Assembly: GCA_913043205.1 (NCBI GenBank)
Contig: CAJWLF010000002.1
Span: 45,206 to 109,205 of the forward strand
Direction of reading: 5' to 3'
DNA length: 64,000 nt
From: an uncultured Chloroflexota bacterium
GTDB taxonomy: Bacteria; Chloroflexota; UBA11872; VXNJ01
A model generated the notes under the pieces. That model saw only the letters and a program-made list of their open reading frames with translations, was not told the origin of the DNA and ran no database searches. The translations under genes and the position numbers were made by a program. This document shows, one piece after another, positions 40,356-50,332 of the stretch. Numbering within the stretch: the first letter of the stretch is position 1; the number at the start of each line of letters is the position of its first letter.

Positions 40356-40835
40356 TTATGTAGATGCGTCTTCACTATGAGGTTGAGATATATCATTCTG
40401 TTCGTCGATGCCATCGTCCAAAGCCGATACAGCTCTTTCAATGCTAGTGAGATGGGTCGTAAGCCTACGTTCGATATCTTGCAGCATATTCAATGCATAC
40501 ATGTCCATTTCTTCCCGTGCTGCCAATGTAGCTTCCTCAGCCTCCACCTTCGCTTGTTCTGCCCTAGCATGAGCTTGACGAACTATCTCTTCGTCGCTCA
40601 CAATAAGCTCAGCCTGCTCTCTCGCTTTAGCCACAATTTGCTCAGCCTCTAATTGAGCAGATTGTGGAATCTGCTCACGCTCCCGCAGAATGCGTCTTGC
40701 CTCCCGAATTTCTTCCGGAATGCTAATACGCATCTGGTCCACTATGGCGAGCGCTTCACGCTCACTTATAAGCACCTTTTTCCCTAAAGGAACACGCTGT
40801 CCCTCTTCAATTAGTGCTTCCAGTCGCTCGATCAA
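40356..40835 (-). CDS. Coiled-coil protein (function unknown)
   Basis: Long Glu/Ala/Arg-rich heptad-like sequence EARRILREREQIPQSAQLEAEQIVAKAREQAELIVSDEEIVRQAHARAEQAKVEAEEA, between coaD and DUF177. Confidence 0.75.
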   Translation of the reverse strand: MIERLEALIEEGQRVPLGKKVLISEREALAIVDQMRISIPEEIREARRILREREQIPQSAQLEAEQIVAKAREQAELIVSDEEIVRQAHARAEQAKVEAEEATLAAREEMDMYALNMLQDIERRLTTHLTSIERAVSALDDGIDEQNDISQPHSEDAST

Positions 40836-40857
40836 ATTAATAAGGTCGATTGAAAAA

Positions 40858-41355
40858 TTACTCCCCTGTGCTCGGATCTCTCAGCTCAAGTTTACCGCGT
40901 AGTTGCTCAGAAACGTTAATCGGCACCCAAAGGTCAACATTCTGGCCCAACGCAGCAACTTCCTTAATTAAGCTAGAACTAATGAAAGAATGCTCTTGTG
41001 ATGTGACAAAAAATACAGTTTCAACTCCTACTTCTATCGCTCTATTCATAGAAGCAATCGCAAATTCATATTCAAAATCCGATAGCGCGCGCATGCCTCG
41101 AACAATAGCCTTTGCACCGATTTTACGGGCAAAATCTACAGTTAGTCCATCGTAAATGACTGCAGACACATTGTCCACATGAGAGATGGAATTACAAACC
41201 ATGTCTAGCCGTTGTTCCGCATCGAATAGAGGGGATTTATTTGGACTCTTATACACCCCTACTATGACCTCATTCATTAGGTTGGATGCACGATGGATTA
41301 GGTCTAAATGTCCATTTGTGACTGGATCAAACGTGCCAGGAAACAGGGCTTTCAA
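40858..41355 (-). CDS. coaD: Phosphopantetheine adenylyltransferase
   Basis: ALFPGTFDPVTNGHLDLIHRAS, VRGMRALSDFEYEFAIASMNR, SSSLIKEVAALG. Confidence 0.96.
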   Translation of the reverse strand: MKALFPGTFDPVTNGHLDLIHRASNLMNEVIVGVYKSPNKSPLFDAEQRLDMVCNSISHVDNVSAVIYDGLTVDFARKIGAKAIVRGMRALSDFEYEFAIASMNRAIEVGVETVFFVTSQEHSFISSSLIKEVAALGQNVDLWVPINVSEQLRGKLELRDPSTGE

Positions 41356-41421
41356 GAAAATTCAAATCTGCTTGTAATCGGACCCCGCACGATATTTGTC
41401 TGCATATCAGTTAGCCATTCG

Positions 41422-41976
41422 TTATTCATTGCCATACAAACTAAAGGCAGAATCTCCATGAGTCCTCGTCTTTAACAGGACCAGACCGCTCCCAGGCTCC
41501 GGAGCTATCATTCGCGAACGATGTTCCAATACTAAGATTCCTCCAATGGTAAGTACTTTAGCAGAAAGCCTAACCACAGATTCACACTCTCCCAGTGCAT
41601 GATATGGGGGATCCGCGAAAATCAAGTCGAATCTTTCTGCTGTAGTTTGAAGAAACTTTGCACTCTTCTGTCTCACAACGCATGACTTACTGCTTAAGCT
41701 TAGCTTCGACAAATTAGAGTTAATCGTTCGTAAAGCCCCAGATGCAATTTCAACTAGAGTTACATCTTTTGCACCACGACTCAGTGCCTCTATAGCCAAC
41801 ATCCCGGTTCCGGCATATAAATCTAGAATCTTCTGACCTTCTATCTTGCCTACCATAGAAAACATCGCCTCGCGAATGAGGGATGAAGTTGGCCTCGTAT
41901 TTGAGCCGCGCATCATAGCCATACGTTGGCCACGAAATTCCCCACCCGTTATTCTCAATTCTCTTCGACGGGCCAT
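41422..41976 (-). CDS. rsmD: 16S rRNA (guanine966-N2) methyltransferase RsmD
   Basis: LRITGGEFRGQRM, TRPTSSLIREAMFSMVG, ILDLYAGTGMLAIEALSRGA, DLIFADPPY. Confidence 0.95.
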   Translation of the reverse strand: MARRRELRITGGEFRGQRMAMMRGSNTRPTSSLIREAMFSMVGKIEGQKILDLYAGTGMLAIEALSRGAKDVTLVEIASGALRTINSNLSKLSLSSKSCVVRQKSAKFLQTTAERFDLIFADPPYHALGECESVVRLSAKVLTIGGILVLEHRSRMIAPEPGSGLVLLKTRTHGDSAFSLYGNE

Positions 41977-41980
41977 AACG

Positions 41981-44086
41981 CTAAGACAATTCTGACAATT
42001 TATGCCAAAAATCTCTCAATCGATTTTTTATCCCTTCGTTTTCAGGAAGGCATAAGTCAGGATCAAATTTGAACAAAGCTATAGCCTGTCTTCTGGCTAG
42101 GACTAACGTGTCCACATCAGTGAGACTGGCTACACGTAATTCTGGAATACCACTCTGCTTCTGTCCTAAGATTTCACCTGGCCCACGAATGATCAAATCC
42201 TGTTCAGCAAGTTCGAATCCATCAGATATTTTTGTCATAGCTAGTAATCGCTCATTGCCATCAGCATCCTCAGAATCACTCATCAGCAAACAATAGCTTT
42301 GGTGTGAACCTCGCCCCACCCGACCACGAAATTGATGCAGTTGAGCTAGGCCAAACCTTTCAGCTCCTTCAATCATCATCACAGTCGCATTCGGAATATC
42401 CACTCCCACTTCGACTACAGATGTACTAACCAAGATCTTAATTCCACCATCGCGAAACGCCTTCATGACTTCAGATTTTTGAGCCGAACTCAATCGCCCA
42501 TGCAGCAAACCCATTCTCGTAGAGAATGATGAGAATTCATCCCTTTGCAGCCTGGCAAATTCGTCCTCTGCTGCCCTAACCTGTTGATTCTCTGATTCTT
42601 CAATCACCGGGAACACTATAAAAGCCTGCCTGCCTTGATTAACCTGATCACAAACAAAAGCATAGGCCTTGGATCGTCTATCGGAGCTCACTAATCCTGT
42701 TTTAACAGTCTGCCTGCCTTCCGGCATTTCTGTAAGCCTTGAAACATCCAGATCCCCGTACATTGTCAACGTCATAGTCCTAGGAATTGGAGTGGCCGTC
42801 ATAACCAACATATGAGGGTTGTAACCATTCCCTCGTAACCTAGCACGCTGCTGCACGCCAAATCTGTGCTGCTCATCGACCACAACCAAATTCAAGGAGT
42901 CAAACTTTGCTTCTTTGCTGATAAGAGCATGAGTCCCTACGACCACTTGCACTTCACCATCACTGACCCGTTTCCATGCCTCTCGCCTCTTAACCGATGT
43001 TAACGCCCCAGTTATCATTTCCAATCTAACGTCGTACCCGTGAAATAACTGGCACAACGTATTGAAGTGTTGTTCTGCAAGTAGCTGAGTCGGCACCATT
43101 ATTGCGACTTGAAAACCTGCTGAAGCCACTGCAAGAGATGCGCAGGCTGCAACCACTGTTTTACCTGACCCTACATCCCCTTGGAGCAATCGGTTCATCG
43201 CCATACTATTACCAAGATCGTTGAGGATCTCTGCTACAACTGTTTTTTGGTCCCCCGTAAGTCGAAACTCCAATGCTGTAACAAAACTTCTGATTTCGTC
43301 GCGTTTAACCATCACCGGTAACCCCGGCATAGACTCTCGCCATTCTCTACGCCGGGTCAAAACTCCGAGTTGCAACAAAAACAGCTCGTCAAAACTTAAT
43401 CGTTGCACCGCCTTTCTAAGTTCCCGATCAGAATCAGGAAAGTGGATCGTTTTCAAAGCCCGATTGATTTCAACCAATTTCCCATCAACAAGAACTTTGT
43501 CCGGCAAATGCTCTGGAATCATGTCAGCAAAATTGTTGACTACTTGTCCTATCCATATACGAAGCCATTTTTGGGAGAGGCGGCCAGTAGACCTATACAC
43601 AGGGACAATACGACCTGCATGAAACGATTTATTTAGATCAAATTCGAACTCGGGCGACTGGAGTTGCATTCCATCTCGCCCTCTTCTAATTCGACCAAAA
43701 AATGCGACATGCCGCTTGTTTCGCAATTGTTTTTCTCGATAGGGCTGATTGAACCAAATAGCACTTATGGAACCCGATTTGTCACGCAGTTCCGCAGTCG
43801 TCAGCTGGTATCGACCTCGAGTTGTTCGTACCGTGCGAAGTTTGACTACATCGGCAACAATATTGACCGAATCACCAGGCATAACTTCTGACACTGGGGT
43901 AATGGTATGCCGATCTAAATATTTCCTAGGGAAATGAAACAAAAAATCATTGCATGATCGGATGCCAAGCTTTGCAAGTAGTTTTGCATATTCTGCGCCT
44001 ACTCCATGCAATGCAGTGACTGGGCTTGACAGGGTTACTCCATCGGCCCTTAGATTAGATGCTGATTCGTGCCTTACGGGTACCAT
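41981..44086 (-). CDS. recG: ATP-dependent DNA helicase RecG
   Basis: NRLLQGDVGSGKTVVA Walker A, VVDEQHRFGVQQR, VMTATPIPRTM, RGRVGRGSHQSYCLL. Confidence 0.97.
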   Translation of the reverse strand: MVPVRHESASNLRADGVTLSSPVTALHGVGAEYAKLLAKLGIRSCNDFLFHFPRKYLDRHTITPVSEVMPGDSVNIVADVVKLRTVRTTRGRYQLTTAELRDKSGSISAIWFNQPYREKQLRNKRHVAFFGRIRRGRDGMQLQSPEFEFDLNKSFHAGRIVPVYRSTGRLSQKWLRIWIGQVVNNFADMIPEHLPDKVLVDGKLVEINRALKTIHFPDSDRELRKAVQRLSFDELFLLQLGVLTRRREWRESMPGLPVMVKRDEIRSFVTALEFRLTGDQKTVVAEILNDLGNSMAMNRLLQGDVGSGKTVVAACASLAVASAGFQVAIMVPTQLLAEQHFNTLCQLFHGYDVRLEMITGALTSVKRREAWKRVSDGEVQVVVGTHALISKEAKFDSLNLVVVDEQHRFGVQQRARLRGNGYNPHMLVMTATPIPRTMTLTMYGDLDVSRLTEMPEGRQTVKTGLVSSDRRSKAYAFVCDQVNQGRQAFIVFPVIEESENQQVRAAEDEFARLQRDEFSSFSTRMGLLHGRLSSAQKSEVMKAFRDGGIKILVSTSVVEVGVDIPNATVMMIEGAERFGLAQLHQFRGRVGRGSHQSYCLLMSDSEDADGNERLLAMTKISDGFELAEQDLIIRGPGEILGQKQSGIPELRVASLTDVDTLVLARRQAIALFKFDPDLCLPENEGIKNRLRDFWHKLSELS

Positions 44087-44211
44087 TTTCTTTTGTTATT
44101 TATTGAATCCCATAAAACCGTCCGGCCGTTTTGTTGGTAGACACCTTTGCAATTGATCAAAAATACCTCGCACTCCAAATTCGTCACAACACGACTCTTT
44201 GTATTGTCGCG

Positions 44212-45843
44212 TCATTCGATACCTACCACATAGTCATAGTGCGGCTGTCCTCCGTACACCACTTCTACATCGGCATCAGGAACAATATCCTGCACTATAT
44301 TTGCGGCATTAGTCTCACTTGTGTTGCCAACATCTTCCCCCACATACACTGTGACAAGTTCAACATCGTCAGAATCCATTAGCTCTATCAATTCTGCAAG
44401 CGCGCTGTCAGGATTTTCAGCAACAACCTTAATTTCACTATCGACGAGGCCTATGTTCTGGCCCTTACGAATACTGAATTCATTTGTCTCCAGATCCTTT
44501 GTTGCCCTCGTAACTTCAAGAGTAGAGATTTCATTAATTGCAGAATTCATAGCCTGAACGTTAGCTTCGAATTCAGCCCCAACGCTAAACGCTAATGCGG
44601 CACTTACTCCTTCCGGCATAGTCCTGCTATCCAAAACATGGACAACTCTTTCAGATGCCTTTGCCGCTTGTTGTGCGGCCATTAGTACATTTGCATCGTT
44701 AGGTAAAACTACAATTGACATACCAGGGCACCTATCAATGCCTGCAATAATTTCAGCAGTGCTAGGGTTGGTAGTCGGACCACCGTCAACAACCGAAACT
44801 CCAATACTACGCATTATGTCTGAAAACCCGGGCCCCGATGAAATTGCAACAACATCCATCACAGACGCACTTGTATCATCCTTATTAGAATTAGACACAT
44901 CTGCTAGATGGGTCTCTTGCTGAAGCTGCATATTCTCGATAGATATGTGACTTACCTGTCCTAACTGGACCGCATAGTTGAGTGCATCACCAGGATTCAT
45001 AGTATGGACATGTACACGTACAAGATTTTGGTCGCCGACCACAATAGTAGAATTCGTAGTTTCTTCAAATTTCTGACGAACAATATCAACATTGATCGAT
45101 TCCCCGGCAATCAAGAATTGGGTGCAAAAACCTTGCTCATCATGCTCATGGTCTTGTGCGAACCCAGCAAAAACATTCTCAACTCTTTCTTTTGTACCAG
45201 TACTGGGAATCTCTTGCCCGTTGTAATGCCTTCGGAATCCATCCAATATGATATAAATTCCCTGTCCTCCAGCATCAACAACCCCAGCTTCCTTCAGAAC
45301 CGCTAATTTATTTGGCGTATCTTCAACTGAACGTTCTGCAGCAAGTACTGCAGCCTCTAAGACATCACCTACATCAGCACCGTTACTGTCAGCCCTCATA
45401 GCAGCAGAACCTGCATGCCTAATCACTGTAAGCATGGTGCCTTCAACCGGCTTTGATACAGACTGATAGGCGATATCCGACGCTTTAGCTAATGCCAAAG
45501 CAAAATCGCAGGAAGAAAATTCTTCTAGACCTTCGAGTCCTACCGATATGCCCCGAATGATCTGAGACAAGATAACTCCCGAATTCCCTCTTGCTCCCAT
45601 AAGCGCACCCCGGGCAGCAGATCCAGCAACCACTGTAGCACTCTCCGAGGCGGACTTTTCAGCCTCGGCAACGGCCTCCTGCAATGTAAGAACCATATTG
45701 GTTCCAGTATCTCCGTCAGGAACAGGAAAAACATTAAGCCGGTCTATCGCTTCGCTATTTGACCTCAACCAAGCTAGACCTGCCTTGTATGCCTGCAAAA
45801 GCCCACTACCGTTGCTCAAATCGTTACCAGCGTTGGGTTTCAC
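44212..45843 (-). CDS. DAK2 domain fatty-acid/dihydroxyacetone kinase-like protein (YloV/FakA-like)
   Basis: NVFPVPDGDTGTNMVLTLQEAV, GARGNSGVILSQIIRG, GVVDAGGQGIYIILDG; adjacent to rpmB and recG. Confidence 0.9.
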   Translation of the reverse strand: MKPNAGNDLSNGSGLLQAYKAGLAWLRSNSEAIDRLNVFPVPDGDTGTNMVLTLQEAVAEAEKSASESATVVAGSAARGALMGARGNSGVILSQIIRGISVGLEGLEEFSSCDFALALAKASDIAYQSVSKPVEGTMLTVIRHAGSAAMRADSNGADVGDVLEAAVLAAERSVEDTPNKLAVLKEAGVVDAGGQGIYIILDGFRRHYNGQEIPSTGTKERVENVFAGFAQDHEHDEQGFCTQFLIAGESINVDIVRQKFEETTNSTIVVGDQNLVRVHVHTMNPGDALNYAVQLGQVSHISIENMQLQQETHLADVSNSNKDDTSASVMDVVAISSGPGFSDIMRSIGVSVVDGGPTTNPSTAEIIAGIDRCPGMSIVVLPNDANVLMAAQQAAKASERVVHVLDSRTMPEGVSAALAFSVGAEFEANVQAMNSAINEISTLEVTRATKDLETNEFSIRKGQNIGLVDSEIKVVAENPDSALAELIELMDSDDVELVTVYVGEDVGNTSETNAANIVQDIVPDADVEVVYGGQPHYDYVVGIE

Positions 45844-45921
45844 TTTTGCTCCCCTTTTAGTGACTCAATTCCTTTATACAGAATACACAACACAATAATC
45901 ACTCCACCTGAAGTTAATGAC

Positions 45922-45930
45922 TGCTATACT
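45922..45930 (+). promoter_or_regulatory. Candidate extended -10 promoter element for rpmB
   Basis: TGCTATACT (TGn-TATAAT-like) in the rpmB/DAK2 divergent region, about 70 bp upstream of rpmB; no convincing -35. Confidence 0.35.
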
Positions 45931-46001
45931 GCCCGTCTGCGGTATTTCGCAGTCCCATAATGAGATAATTCGATTAATAACGCCATAGGAGCCTATAGAG
46001 A

Positions 46002-46229
46002 TTGGCAAAGTGCGACGTTTGCGGAAAAGGCCGATTGTTTGGCCGCTATATAAGACACAAGGCGACAGGTCAATGGGCGTACCGTGCCCCCAAAAAACCA
46101 CGACAATGGATCGCTAATGTCCGGCGTAAAAAAGTCACTTTAAATGGTCGTACTCAAACGGTAAACATCTGCACTAGATGTCTCAGAACACTGCATAAAG
46201 TTGATACCAGGAACGCCCCATCAGCATAG
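46002..46229 (+). CDS. rpmB: 50S ribosomal protein L28
   Basis: MAKCDVCGKGRLFGRYIRHKATGQW...RKKVTLNGRTQTVNICTRCLRT; TTG start, upstream AGGAG at 45987-45991. Confidence 0.94.
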   Translation: MAKCDVCGKGRLFGRYIRHKATGQWAYRAPKKPRQWIANVRRKKVTLNGRTQTVNICTRCLRTLHKVDTRNAPSA

Positions 46230-46898
46230 TTACATAGACGAGCGCTTAGCTTGGTACCTAAGCTTCTTTATGGCATCTTCCGGGCTGCTTTTTTCAGAAA
46301 ATATGGCTGTTCCAGCCACGAAAGTATCTGCCCCGGCTTGGGCTGCAAGCTGAATTGTAGACAGCCCGATACCTCCATCAACCTCCAACATAACGTCTCT
46401 CCCGCTTGATTTTATGGCCTTATGAATACTATTGATTTTAGCTACCATTTCAGGCATGAATACTTGCCCACCCATTCCTGGCTCAACAGTCATGACCAAA
46501 GCAAGGTCGATCTCTGAAAGCAATTTTATTAGGTGATCAGCCGGAGTATTGGGACTGATTGCCACACCAGCCAGCACCCCTAAGTCGCGAATACGTCTAG
46601 CCAATTTCACTGGCTCAGATTCCACCTCTAGATGAAAAGTTATAATCTTAGGCCTAATGGGGGCAAAATATTCCACCTGCTCTTCAGGACGTGACACCAT
46701 CAGATGCACATCTATGGGTATATCTGTTGCAGATGCTATGTTTGCCACAACATCATGGCCAAAACTGATGGATGGGACAAACGATCCATCCATGATGTCA
46801 CAATGCAACATATCAGCATCTGCCATTTCCAAGACTTCGACTTCTCGGCTCAGTGCGCCAAAATTGGCCGCTAACAAAGAGGGCGCAATACGAATCAT
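46230..46898 (-). CDS. rpe: Ribulose-phosphate 3-epimerase
   Basis: IAPSLLAANFGALSREVEVLE, ADMLHCDIMDGSFVPSISFG, VDVHLMV-like PIDVHLMV, MTVEPGMGGQVFM. Confidence 0.96.
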   Translation of the reverse strand: MIRIAPSLLAANFGALSREVEVLEMADADMLHCDIMDGSFVPSISFGHDVVANIASATDIPIDVHLMVSRPEEQVEYFAPIRPKIITFHLEVESEPVKLARRIRDLGVLAGVAISPNTPADHLIKLLSEIDLALVMTVEPGMGGQVFMPEMVAKINSIHKAIKSSGRDVMLEVDGGIGLSTIQLAAQAGADTFVAGTAIFSEKSSPEDAIKKLRYQAKRSSM

Positions 46899-47944
46899 GT
46901 TAAATCCCTTGCGGCCAATTGCCCACAGGCAGCATCAATATCTCTCCCTCTGGGTGTCCTGACGGTCACAGGTATACCATTTCCAGCTAGGATTCTTTCA
47001 AAACGTGCCGTTGAAACACTATCAGATGGGCTGAATGGAGCTTCAGTAACTCGATTGAAAGGAATAAGATTTACGTGACAAAGCTGCCCTTGAAGCAATT
47101 TAGCCAGAGATTCGGCCTGGGACTCAAAATCATTCACATGCCGTAACATGACATACTCATAAGTCGTACGTCGTTTTGTCACATATTGATGGTCTTTGCA
47201 CTCCTGCATTAATCCAGCCAACGGGCTGTTACGTACGGCTGGCACCAATCGCATTCGCAATTCATCGTCAGGGGCGTGTAGAGAAACAGCTAACCCTACA
47301 TTTTTCAATGATTTTGACAACCGAGACACCCAACCCTTTACCCCGATTGTCGAAATTGTTATTCGTCGCACCCCGAATTGGCATCCATCCTCAGAAATAA
47401 TCCGACATATGGCCTTCCGCACATTTGGGAAATTAGCCATAGGCTCCCCCATGCCCATAAATATTACCGACACGACCTCTTGATTCATTTCTCGTGTGTG
47501 ATCTCGCACAGATAGAAATTGATCTATTATTTCTCCTGATTCTAAGTTCCTCGACATTCCCATGTATCCCGTCGCACAGAATGGGCAACCCATCCCACAA
47601 CCGACCTGACTGCTGATGCATAGTGCATACCCGTCTTTTCTTGGGATCAAAACCGACTCTATCGCATGATTATCCCGAGTATAGAAGAGTAATTTACGCG
47701 TCGAATCTTCCGCGGAACAATATTCGGATTGCAATTTGATGCTCCGAATAGAAACCCTTTCCGCCAGTCGTATACGCAGCTCATTTGGCAAGTCAGACAT
47801 CTGGGCAAAAGTTGACACATTATCCTTGTAGACCCACCGAAGTATCTGGTCAAGTCTGTATCTAGGCTCACCTAATTTCGTCAATGCAGACCGTAATTGT
47901 TCATCATCAAGTGAAGTTAAAAATTGTTTAGCCATCAAACACAA
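46895..47944 (-). CDS. rlmN: 23S rRNA (A2503-C2) methyltransferase RlmN
   Basis: CISSQVGCGMGCPFCATGYMG radical-SAM motif, VIFMGMGEPMANFPNV, AVSLHAPDDELR, RRTTYEYVML. Confidence 0.96.
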   Translation of the reverse strand: MCLMAKQFLTSLDDEQLRSALTKLGEPRYRLDQILRWVYKDNVSTFAQMSDLPNELRIRLAERVSIRSIKLQSEYCSAEDSTRKLLFYTRDNHAIESVLIPRKDGYALCISSQVGCGMGCPFCATGYMGMSRNLESGEIIDQFLSVRDHTREMNQEVVSVIFMGMGEPMANFPNVRKAICRIISEDGCQFGVRRITISTIGVKGWVSRLSKSLKNVGLAVSLHAPDDELRMRLVPAVRNSPLAGLMQECKDHQYVTKRRTTYEYVMLRHVNDFESQAESLAKLLQGQLCHVNLIPFNRVTEAPFSPSDSVSTARFERILAGNGIPVTVRTPRGRDIDAACGQLAARDLT

Positions 47945-48011
47945 TGCCTATGCCGATTATCAGTCGCTTGCGCAAATGTTGCCTAAACGAACTCAAATCC
48001 GATCAATGAAT

Positions 48012-48719
48012 CTAGTCTCTACGGCCCATCAATACAGTAACCCAATACAGAATCGTAAGCAGAGATGTCGCCATTGCCGCCACATATGTCAAGGCCGCTG
48101 CATCTAACACCTTTTTACTCGCTACCAATTCTTTTGGACTACTAATACCGTTAGCTTCAAGTAAGGTCAACGCACGTTTGCTGGCATCAAATTCCACAGG
48201 CAATGTGACTATTGTGAAAATGAGTGTTAGTGAATATAACCCAAGGCCCAACCACGCAACTTGTATACCGAAAGGGCTGCCTGCCATTAACGTCAGCATG
48301 ATGCCTCCAATCAACAACAGGTAACCAAAAGTAGATCCAAATTGCGTAGCCGGTACCACACTCGTACGAAGCACAAGAAGAGGATATCTGACTCGATCCT
48401 GGATTGCATGACCTGTCTCATGAGCTACTATCGCCATGGCTGCGACCGACGCACTATCATATACACCTTCCGACAATCTTAAGGTCCGAGTTCGTGGGTC
48501 ATAATGGTCACTCAAAGTTCCACCAACCCTCTCTACGGAGACACCTTCCATTCCGACAGATTGCATTAAACGATGGGCTATTTGTGCGCCGGTCATCCCG
48601 ACAGAAGACGGTACTTTACTATATTCCTGATAACTTGATTTGACACGATTCTGGGCCCACAGAGTAAAAATGAACGCCGGGCCAACAATTACTAGATATA
48701 GAGGGTCAAAGAAAAACAC
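48012..48719 (-). CDS. YugP-family membrane zinc metallopeptidase
   Basis: MAIVAHETGHAIQDRVRYPLL HExxH, VEFDASKRALTLLEANGI, multiple TM segments. Confidence 0.92.
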   Translation of the reverse strand: MFFFDPLYLVIVGPAFIFTLWAQNRVKSSYQEYSKVPSSVGMTGAQIAHRLMQSVGMEGVSVERVGGTLSDHYDPRTRTLRLSEGVYDSASVAAMAIVAHETGHAIQDRVRYPLLVLRTSVVPATQFGSTFGYLLLIGGIMLTLMAGSPFGIQVAWLGLGLYSLTLIFTIVTLPVEFDASKRALTLLEANGISSPKELVASKKVLDAAALTYVAAMATSLLTILYWVTVLMGRRD

Positions 48720-48896
48720 TTATAAAATCCGATTTCACAATCAATACGAACCCAATGACTCTGTTCACGCCAAACCAATTGACATGGCCCATGGCCTTAG
48801 AACTCAGTGGCGATATAGAGCCCCTATATCTTACCAAGTCAATTATCAGTCCTAGAGAAAATCGAATCTAAAAGACCCATATCACGAAAAGCCAAA

Positions 48897-49832
48897 TCAC
48901 TCTCGAGTACCCCATGTAAGATCAAGTAATTTGGGATACCCACGACTGAATTCGGCGGCAGACTGCGCCTTCTTGCCTGCTACTTGCAATACGCTAATAG
49001 CTAATGCTTGCTGTCCGGTGGTGACAAATAGCTCATCCCCAGTAAATCGCACACTCCCAACAGGAGAGGCACAATTCTCATCCACCACCCTACAATCCAA
49101 TATCTTTACCGTCTTATCTCCGACGTAGGAATATAGGCCAGGCCAAGGCTGGTAGGCTCTCCATTTGTTGTATATATCAATAGCAGAATCTAGCCATGCA
49201 ACCTCCCCATCTTCCCTTCGTAACGTCCTAGTAAAGGTAGCGATAGAATTGTCTTGAGGAACCGGGGAAACACCTTCTCTTTCTATGTTGTCTAATGTAC
49301 GCACTAGTAGATCCGCACCCCGTCCAGACAATTCCCTCGACAATTCTGCGGTAGTCGTCGTGTTAGCAATACGAGTTGTGCAGAATCCGTAAATTGCACC
49401 GCCATCAAGACTTTGGTCCATTTTTAGAACAGTCACTCCAGTCTCAGAATCACCGGAGGCTATAGCTGTTTGTATAGGACTAGGTCCCCTATAGCGCGGA
49501 AGAATCGACGGATGGACATTGATTGCTCCATGCATAGCCGTAGAAAGCAGTCTTTCCTTGAGTATGACTCCATAAGCCACTACTACCACTACATCAGGCA
49601 CGCACGCGAAGATATCATCAACTGAGCTATTTACATTTATATCTACAGGCTGCATAACAGGTATGAAAAGCTCTTTTGCTTTTACAGCTACTGGCGGATC
49701 GGTCAGTATTCGGCCGCGACCCTGGGGCCTAGCTGCACGTGTCACAACGAGTTCGACCTGATGCGTGCTGTTGTGCAACGCCACCAATGATGGCAAAGCA
49801 AAACATGGAGTTCCTATAAAAACCACTTTCAT
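48897..49832 (-). CDS. fmt: Methionyl-tRNA formyltransferase
   Basis: KVVFIGTPCFALPSL, HGAINVHPSILPRYRGPSPIQTAIASGDSETGVTVLKMDQSLDGGAI; downstream of def. Confidence 0.95.
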   Translation of the reverse strand: MKVVFIGTPCFALPSLVALHNSTHQVELVVTRAARPQGRGRILTDPPVAVKAKELFIPVMQPVDINVNSSVDDIFACVPDVVVVVAYGVILKERLLSTAMHGAINVHPSILPRYRGPSPIQTAIASGDSETGVTVLKMDQSLDGGAIYGFCTTRIANTTTTAELSRELSGRGADLLVRTLDNIEREGVSPVPQDNSIATFTRTLRREDGEVAWLDSAIDIYNKWRAYQPWPGLYSYVGDKTVKILDCRVVDENCASPVGSVRFTGDELFVTTGQQALAISVLQVAGKKAQSAAEFSRGYPKLLDLTWGTRE

Positions 49833-50323
49833 ACAGACCGCTCGTATTCAACATCATCTGTACCTACATAACGGAGATCCGATCCCTCCACCAAACGGTC
49901 AGTGAACAACACTCCATTAGTATGGTCTATTTCATGTTGTAAAGCCCGAGCTAGGATACCCTCTGCCTTATGCTTTACCATTTTCCCGTTTTCGGCCATC
50001 GATTTAACGGTCACCCTACTAGCTCTTTCTACTTTCCCATAGTAGAGAGGAAGGCTCAAGCACCCCTCTTCATCAATTTCAGAACCATTTTCATGGACTA
50101 TTTCTGCGTTCACAAGAGTCATCAGCACATCATTCACACGAACAACTAGAACTTTCAACGGCCTTCCAATTTGCGGGGCTGCTAGCCCGATACCACCATA
50201 TGCGTCCATAGTCTCAATGAGATCTTCGATTAATTGGTAAATAGACTTATCGTACTTGCGAATCCGACTACATTTTTTTCGCAACATAGAGTGTTGAAAT
50301 GGAAGAATTTTGTGCCTGGTCAT
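49829..50323 (-). CDS. def: Peptide deformylase
   Basis: GGIGLAAPQIG, DEEGCLSLPL, LARALQHEIDHTNGVLFTDRL. Confidence 0.97.
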   Translation of the reverse strand: MTRHKILPFQHSMLRKKCSRIRKYDKSIYQLIEDLIETMDAYGGIGLAAPQIGRPLKVLVVRVNDVLMTLVNAEIVHENGSEIDEEGCLSLPLYYGKVERASRVTVKSMAENGKMVKHKAEGILARALQHEIDHTNGVLFTDRLVEGSDLRYVGTDDVEYERSV

Positions 50324-50332
50324 GACTATTTC

